A stretch of 64,000 bases of DNA from Olleya sp. Hel_I_94. GTDB lineage: Bacteria; Bacteroidota; Bacteroidia; Flavobacteriales; Flavobacteriaceae. The notes under the pieces were generated by a model, which worked only from the letters and a program-made list of their open reading frames with translations, searched no databases and was not told the DNA's origin. The translations under genes and the position numbers were made by a program. Of the stretch, positions 59,335 to 64,000 are shown piece after piece. Position 1 is the stretch's first letter. Each line of letters begins with the position of its first letter. The stretch spans positions 312,501 through 376,500 of the forward strand of contig NZ_VISI01000001.1 in assembly GCF_007827365.1 (NCBI RefSeq), given 5' to 3'.

Positions 59335-60099
59335 TCAATTTTGATTAAAACTTTTTACCATCATTTTATATAGTTCAGGATGTTTCTTTTTGAACAAATC
59401 TGGACGTTCAAAAAAATATTCTGAAGCTACTGCAAAAAACTCTGCTTGATTTGTAGCTCCATATTTTCGAATGTCAGATTGGTTATTATTAATGGCTTCC
59501 ATTTCTTTATGGATTAAGTTCAACCACGGTATTGCATATTGGTGTTCTAATAGTCGTTCTGGCACACCATCTGTTCTCTCATCCAGCTTATCTATGAGAT
59601 GCACAAATTCGTGTATACCAGTATTACTTTTATCACTAGTATTATTAAAACCGTGATATAATGCTTTTTTGGATAAAATCATTTGTTTTTCAAAACGCCC
59701 ATTTCCAACTATTCCACCAATGTTACGTGCGTTATCTTTACTGCTAAATTGCATATCCTCATTAAAATTATCTGGATATAAGAGGACACCACTTAAATTA
59801 GTGTAATGCCATTCTTTAAACCCAAAGACAGGAATTACCGCACTTGCTGCAATTAAAATTTTGTCTAATTCTTCCAATTCAAACTGCACACTATCTATAT
59901 AAACCTCACTCAAAAAAAGCATCATTCTTTGTTGAAACACAAGTTGCTTATCTTCTGAAAGATTTTGATAATAGAGAACATTCTCCATTAATAGCCTGTG
60001 CCAATGTTCTGGGAAAGGCTTTATAGTCTGTCGTGCTGTTTTTCTATAAAAATGAATAACAAATAGAAGAAGCACTACTAAAGTTAAAATGTAAATCAT
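59335..60099 (-). CDS. mtfA: MtfA-like zinc peptidase (family M90)
   Basis: This 254-aa protein has an N-terminal membrane span (about 2-17) and an MtfA domain with the zinc motif GIHEFVHLIDKLD and, downstream, AEFFAVASEYFFE carrying the third ligand Glu. MtfA in enterobacteria is an aminopeptidase that binds the Mlc repressor. In Bacteroidota its target is unknown. It lies next to the copper genes but is separated by 15 nt from the HMA gene and may be a separate unit. Confidence 0.85.
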   Translation of the reverse strand: MIYILTLVVLLLFVIHFYRKTARQTIKPFPEHWHRLLMENVLYYQNLSEDKQLVFQQRMMLFLSEVYIDSVQFELEELDKILIAASAVIPVFGFKEWHYTNLSGVLLYPDNFNEDMQFSSKDNARNIGGIVGNGRFEKQMILSKKALYHGFNNTSDKSNTGIHEFVHLIDKLDERTDGVPERLLEHQYAIPWLNLIHKEMEAINNNQSDIRKYGATNQAEFFAVASEYFFERPDLFKKKHPELYKMMVKSFNQN

Positions 60100-60114
60100 A
60101 CTAACGTATGTATA

Positions 60115-60327
60115 TTAATTTACAAGCTCTGCTTTAAAGCCTATTTTTTGTAATGTAGCTTTTACATCTTCTTCTGTAGCCCCATTGCTTTCAATGGTTA
60201 GGATTTTATCAGCATTAGCAGTATCTACTTCCCAACTTTCTACACCTTCTTGCTTGTTTAAAAAAGGGGTCACTTTTGATATACATCCACCACAATTGAT
60301 ATTTGTTTTAAATTTTAAAGTTTTCAT
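60115..60327 (-). CDS. Heavy-metal-associated (HMA) chaperone-like protein
   Basis: This 70-aa protein is a single HMA domain with a CGGC metal site (INCGGCISKVTPFL, residues 11-24) and the typical beta-alpha-beta pattern. It probably carries copper to the CopA ATPase encoded 23 nt upstream on the same strand. The motif is CxxC with Gly-Gly, seen in Bacteroidota CopZ-like proteins. Confidence 0.85.
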   Translation of the reverse strand: MKTLKFKTNINCGGCISKVTPFLNKQEGVESWEVDTANADKILTIESNGATEEDVKATLQKIGFKAELVN

Positions 60328-60350
60328 AGTTTTTGAATTTATAATTAATA

Positions 60351-62609
60351 TTAAAGTTTTACTCGTTTAAGTCTTAAGCTATTTAAGACCACAGATACGC
60401 TACTGAAAGCCATTGCCATTCCAGCAATCATTGGGTCTAATAAAAAACCATTTACGGGATACAAAACACCTGCTGCAATTGGAATACCAATGATATTATA
60501 AATGAATGCCCAAAATAGATTCTGACGTATACCCAAAACCGTTCTTTTTGATAGTTCCAACGCTTTTGGTATGGATTGTAAATCTGATGTTATCAATGTC
60601 ATCTTCGCAACGTCCATTGCTATGTCAGAGCCTTTACCCATTGCGATACTCACATTAGCCTGTGCCAAAGCGTGTGAATCATTAATGCCATCGCCAACCA
60701 TAGCTACTATCTTACCATCAGCTTGTAACTTTTCAACAAAAGCTGCTTTCTCTGAAGGCATTACTTCTCCTTGGTAATTTATTATTCCTACTTGTTTTGC
60801 GACAGCGGATGCGGTTTTATTATTATCTCCAGTAAGCATATAAACCTCAATACCTCTTTCTTGAAGCGTTTCTATAGCTTTTTTTGAAGTTTCTTTAATC
60901 TTGTCTGCAATAGCGAGTATCGCCAGCACTTGTTTTTCATTGCCAAGGAAAATGACTGTTTTTGCTTGCTCTTCGAGGCTTTCTGCAGTTTGCATTAAGG
61001 AAGCGTCAATTTGAATATTTTTCTCAAGCATTAGTTTATGGTTTCCAACATAGTATTGTGAACCATTTTCTGTTTGAGCTTTCACACCTTTACCTGTAAT
61101 ACTTTCAAAAGAAACAATTTCAGCTTTTTCAATATTTTCATCTTTTAAGTGGTTGACTAAAGCTTCCGCCAAAGGATGTTCTGATTGCGCTTCAATCGCC
61201 AAAAGAACTTGCTTGTATTCATTATTATTTTCAAGTTTATCATTCCAAAGTATATCAGTTACTAAAGGTTTACCTTCCGTAACTGTACCTGTTTTATCAA
61301 GAATAACAGCGTTCACTTTATGACCGAGCTCTAAACTTTCAGCATCTTTTATAAGAATATAATTTTCAGCGCCTTTGCCAATACCAACCATAATAGCAGT
61401 AGGTGTTGCTAATCCTAATGCACAAGGACAAGCGATAACCAAGACAGCTACCGAAGTTAATAAGGCTTGTGAAAATGCATTATCACCACCAATTAATATC
61501 CAAACGACGAAAGTAACGATAGATATACTCAACACAACAGGAACAAATATTCCAGCAATTTTGTCTACCAGTTTTTGCACAGGTGCTTTACTACCCTGCG
61601 CTTCCTGAACCATTTTAATGATTTGGGATAGCAAGGTTTCTCCACCTACTTTTTCGGCTGTAAAATGAAAACTTCCTTTTTGGTTAACTGTGCCTGCAAA
61701 GACTTTTTCATCCTTTGATTTTTCTACAGGAACTGGTTCTCCCGTAATCATACTTTCATCTACATACGAGCTGCCTTTTGAAACTTCGCCATCTACAGGA
61801 ATCTTTTCTCCCGGACGCACCAAAATAGTTTGACCTACTTGCACAGCCGAAATGGGAATTTCCTTCTCTTCACCATTCTCTATAATCTTTAAGGTTTTAG
61901 GCTGTAGCCCCATCAATTTTTTAATAGCAGAAGAGGTATTTGACTTTGCCTTTTCTTCCAATAGTTTTCCCAAGGAAATAAAAGTTATAATTACTGTTGC
62001 CGCCTCATAATAAACGTGAGGCTCGATACCTTGACTTAGCCAGAATTCTGGAAAAAAGGTATTGAATACACTAAAGATAAAAGCGATTCCGGTACTCAAG
62101 GCTACCAAAGTATCCATATTAGCCTTACCGTATTTAGCTTGCTTATAAGCATTGATAAAAAAACTACGACCAAACCAAAATAGAACAGGAATAGATAGTG
62201 CCAACGATATCCATTTCCCAGGTTCCCATTGCATAAAAAACATTCCTAACACAAAAATAGGAAGTGTAAGAATTGCCGACCAGATGGTACGGCTCTTTAT
62301 ATCTTGGTAGTGCTTTTGTTGAAGTTCTTGTTGTACTTCAGAAGGATTTTCTGCATCTATGATAATATCATAACCTACCTCACGAAGTGCGTTTTGAAGT
62401 TGATTAGGACTCAACTCTTTGTCGTATTCGACAAGAACAGAACTATTGGCAAAGTTTACGCTGGCATCAAATACTCCTGATGTGTGTTTTAAGACAGATT
62501 CAACGCTGGATGCACAAGATGCACAGGTCATTCCCGTAACAGGAAATGATTCTTTTATACTCTCTTTACGGTTCTTTTCTTTGGTTGCAAATACGTTAAT
62601 TGTCTCCAT
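60351..62609 (-). CDS. copA: Copper-translocating P-type ATPase
   Basis: This 752-aa P1B-type ATPase has one N-terminal HMA domain (MTCASC, residues 27-32), the actuator motif TGEP, the membrane CPC motif ([14 protein letters not shown]), the phosphorylation site DKTGTVTEG and the hinge GDGINDSHA. These are the marks of Cu(I) exporters. It should pump copper out of the cytoplasm. The cluster with an HMA chaperone and an HMA-AraC regulator supports a copper resistance operon. Confidence 0.95.
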   Translation of the reverse strand: METINVFATKEKNRKESIKESFPVTGMTCASCASSVESVLKHTSGVFDASVNFANSSVLVEYDKELSPNQLQNALREVGYDIIIDAENPSEVQQELQQKHYQDIKSRTIWSAILTLPIFVLGMFFMQWEPGKWISLALSIPVLFWFGRSFFINAYKQAKYGKANMDTLVALSTGIAFIFSVFNTFFPEFWLSQGIEPHVYYEAATVIITFISLGKLLEEKAKSNTSSAIKKLMGLQPKTLKIIENGEEKEIPISAVQVGQTILVRPGEKIPVDGEVSKGSSYVDESMITGEPVPVEKSKDEKVFAGTVNQKGSFHFTAEKVGGETLLSQIIKMVQEAQGSKAPVQKLVDKIAGIFVPVVLSISIVTFVVWILIGGDNAFSQALLTSVAVLVIACPCALGLATPTAIMVGIGKGAENYILIKDAESLELGHKVNAVILDKTGTVTEGKPLVTDILWNDKLENNNEYKQVLLAIEAQSEHPLAEALVNHLKDENIEKAEIVSFESITGKGVKAQTENGSQYYVGNHKLMLEKNIQIDASLMQTAESLEEQAKTVIFLGNEKQVLAILAIADKIKETSKKAIETLQERGIEVYMLTGDNNKTASAVAKQVGIINYQGEVMPSEKAAFVEKLQADGKIVAMVGDGINDSHALAQANVSIAMGKGSDIAMDVAKMTLITSDLQSIPKALELSKRTVLGIRQNLFWAFIYNIIGIPIAAGVLYPVNGFLLDPMIAGMAMAFSSVSVVLNSLRLKRVKL

Positions 62610-62719
62610 AATCCTATTCTTATTTGTAGACTACAAATTTCAGAATTAAAGGACTTTAGTATGTTACGTTTTAGGCTGAATGATTTGTAGAATTTGCTTG
62701 TGTATTATGATTTTAGTAG

Positions 62720-63286
62720 TTAAATTTCATCCAAAGATTTTCGGTTCTTATTGGTGCTTTTTTTGAATTTTGTAGGCGTCATTCCCGTAACTTTTTTAAA
62801 TTGATTACTTAGATAGGCGACACTACTATAGTCAAGTTTAAAAGCTATCTGACTCAATGTTAATTCATCATAGATTATTAATTCTTTTACACGCTCAATC
62901 TTCTGATTGATGATATATTGTTCAAGCGTAATACTTTCAACAGATGAGAACAGTGAACCAAGATATTTATAATCGAGATGTAGGTTTTGACTTATATATT
63001 CTCCCCATTTTATATGTAATTCCCCTGAAGAATGATGAATTTTATCTACGACCAAAGTCTTCATTTGTTCAATAAGCTGACTTTTACGATTGTCTATTAA
63101 ACTAAACCCTGAGTTTAGAAGTGATTGGGACAGACCTGATTTTGTTTTAGAATCTAATGTAGAAAGTAATTTGACCTCTCCCAATTTGATAGAAGTGTAG
63201 CGTATTTTCTGTTGGTCTAAAATATGTGATACCGCAGATATACATCTTGGGCATACCATATTTTTTATGTAAATAGTCTTATTCAT
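62720..63286 (-). CDS. HMA-AraC family transcriptional regulator
   Basis: This 188-aa protein joins a short HMA domain (MVCPRCISAVSHIL, residues 11-24) to a C-terminal AraC DNA-binding domain (about 95-185, with ELTLSQIAFKLDYSSVAYLS). Such fusions occur in Bacteroidota next to metal ATPases. It probably binds Cu or another soft metal and switches on the copA unit, which starts 110 nt downstream on the same strand. Confidence 0.85.
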   Translation of the reverse strand: MNKTIYIKNMVCPRCISAVSHILDQQKIRYTSIKLGEVKLLSTLDSKTKSGLSQSLLNSGFSLIDNRKSQLIEQMKTLVVDKIHHSSGELHIKWGEYISQNLHLDYKYLGSLFSSVESITLEQYIINQKIERVKELIIYDELTLSQIAFKLDYSSVAYLSNQFKKVTGMTPTKFKKSTNKNRKSLDEI

Positions 63287-63298
63287 ATCTTATCTACT

Positions 63299-63475
63299 TT
63301 AAAAAAGTGTCCACCCTGCTTTACTTAGAGAATAATAAACCGCCGCTATAGCAGCAACTGCAAAAATTAATATCATTGCAATTAATGCTATAACTTTATC
63401 TTTATTTGAAATATCACTTTTGGGTTTATATTTCTCTTTTTGAATTTTCCTTCTATTTCTTCTGCTTTCACTCAT
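63299..63475 (-). CDS. Small single-span membrane protein, 58 aa
   Basis: The ATG at 63475 and TAA at 63299-63301 enclose a basic N-terminus (SESRRNRRKIQKEKYKPK) and a membrane span (KVIALIAMILIFAVAAIAAV). It sits between the regulator and the DUF3347 gene in the metal cluster, on the same strand. No function is known. Confidence 0.7.
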   Translation of the reverse strand: MSESRRNRRKIQKEKYKPKSDISNKDKVIALIAMILIFAVAAIAAVYYSLSKAGWTLF

Positions 63476-63546
63476 TATCTTTTTTCTCTTTTAAAGCTAT
63501 AATGCTTTAAAAAACAATCAAACTACTTTCAAATTCTAAATTGCAT

Positions 63547-64000
63547 TTATTCTATTGTGGCTTTTACTTCACCACATTTTAACATTGCTTCACCATAATA
63601 CGGGTTGCGAATTTCTTCTTCTAAACTCAACCAATATGCACCTTTGTTATTGTCTGCCATTGGGCAAAACTCACTGTATACTTTTTGATTAATTCCAAAA
63701 AGCTTGACACCACTTGTCATATGTGAAGAAAGATGCTTAAAATGTCCTCTTTGCTCTGCTATATCTGAATTGTTTTCAATTCCATTAGCAGACGTTTTTA
63801 ATTCCTTTTGAATAGTCATCCAATGGTTATGCGCTTTCTCGTCCTTAAGCAGCTTCATATCTACTTTTGCTAAATTCTTTCCTATGCTTTTTGCAGCTGT
63901 TTGTGCATCATTACTGTTATCATTTATCAAAGCATCTTTTAGAAGGATATAATCATTAAAAACCTGTTTTAACTGATTCTGAAATTTGTTTGAAACTTCA
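63547..64000 (-). CDS. DUF3347 protein, N-terminus outside window
   Basis: The frame is open to base 64000, with FQNQLKQVFNDYILLKDALI continuing upstream of the apparent TTG start at 63930, so the 5' end is cut off. The visible 151 residues match DUF3347: SIGKNLAKVDMKLL, HMTSGVKLFG and YSEFCPMADNNKGAYWL. DUF3347 often follows the periplasmic adaptor part of CusB-like metal efflux proteins and may bind copper. It fits the metal cluster. Confidence 0.82.
   Translation of the reverse strand, partial: EVSNKFQNQLKQVFNDYILLKDALINDNSNDAQTAAKSIGKNLAKVDMKLLKDEKAHNHWMTIQKELKTSANGIENNSDIAEQRGHFKHLSSHMTSGVKLFGINQKVYSEFCPMADNNKGAYWLSLEEEIRNPYYGEAMLKCGEVKATIE

Noticed and set aside
62419..62649. Plus-strand small frames over copA
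   Set aside because: They are complementary-strand shadows of the conserved CopA coding sequence.

Overview
The window is AT-rich DNA with the hallmarks of Bacteroidota, most likely a marine or environmental member of the Flavobacteriia. It has many short-signal lipoproteins, a TAnnTTTG-type promoter, a Bacteroides-type tyrosine recombinase that lacks the usual first catalytic Arg, and a dispersed TTTCGCGAAA palindrome. No rRNA, complete tRNA or core housekeeping operon is present. Almost the whole window is accessory DNA.

Region 1 (1-24550) is an integron-like gene-cassette array. Twenty-seven attC-like sites (about 130 bp, with three of about 195 bp) separate 27 cassettes, one of them cut by the window edge. 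Each cassette begins with TT plus a cassette-specific sequence and ends with the reverse complement of that sequence followed by AAC. This is the R'/R'' relationship expected if cassettes enter as circles by recombination at G^TT. The central hairpins of the sites show compensatory base changes. One 841-nt cassette occurs twice, and the visible identity stops at G^TT. One ORF-less cassette of about 357 nt occurs four times. Cassette genes encode lipoproteins, small membrane proteins, a DUF4238 protein, an HNH-like protein, an AAA-DUF4435 ATPase, a protein-glutaminase-like enzyme and an inverted HTH-ImmA/IrrE pair. No integron integrase is in the window. The last attC has lost its R' core.

Region 2 (24551-30474) is the end of an integrative element: a primase-like protein, a DUF3987 helicase-like protein, an excisionase-like HTH protein, an unknown protein and a tyrosine integrase. 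It ends at a 47-nt 3' fragment of tRNA-Arg(ACG), an att site. Immediately beyond it lies Gabija-like gajA with a gajB that is cut off at the att site.

Region 3 (33486-50258) looks like a tailless, membrane-containing virus or its domesticated relic. It has a FtsK/HerA-type packaging ATPase, a candidate jelly-roll capsid protein, a paralogue of that protein with a beta-propeller inserted in it, a dozen small single-span membrane proteins, and several peptidoglycan-active proteins (an NlpC/P60-like enzyme, a degenerate amidase, two peptidoglycan-binding proteins and an M15 peptidase). An AbiEi-like/Fic fusion gene with upstream iterons sits inside it. No tail, portal or large terminase gene is seen.

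Region 4 (50275-59186, minus strand) is a Wadjet system (jetABCD). Two more genes follow in the same overlapping operon: a HEPN-motif protein and a nuclease-like protein interrupted by an in-frame TAA.

Region 5 (59335-64000, minus strand) is an MtfA-like peptidase followed by a copper/heavy-metal module: an HMA chaperone, a CopA ATPase, an HMA-AraC regulator, a small membrane protein and a DUF3347 protein that runs off the window.

The array supplies exchangeable adaptive genes. The middle carries mobile or viral modules framed by anti-phage and anti-plasmid systems. The right end is metal homeostasis.
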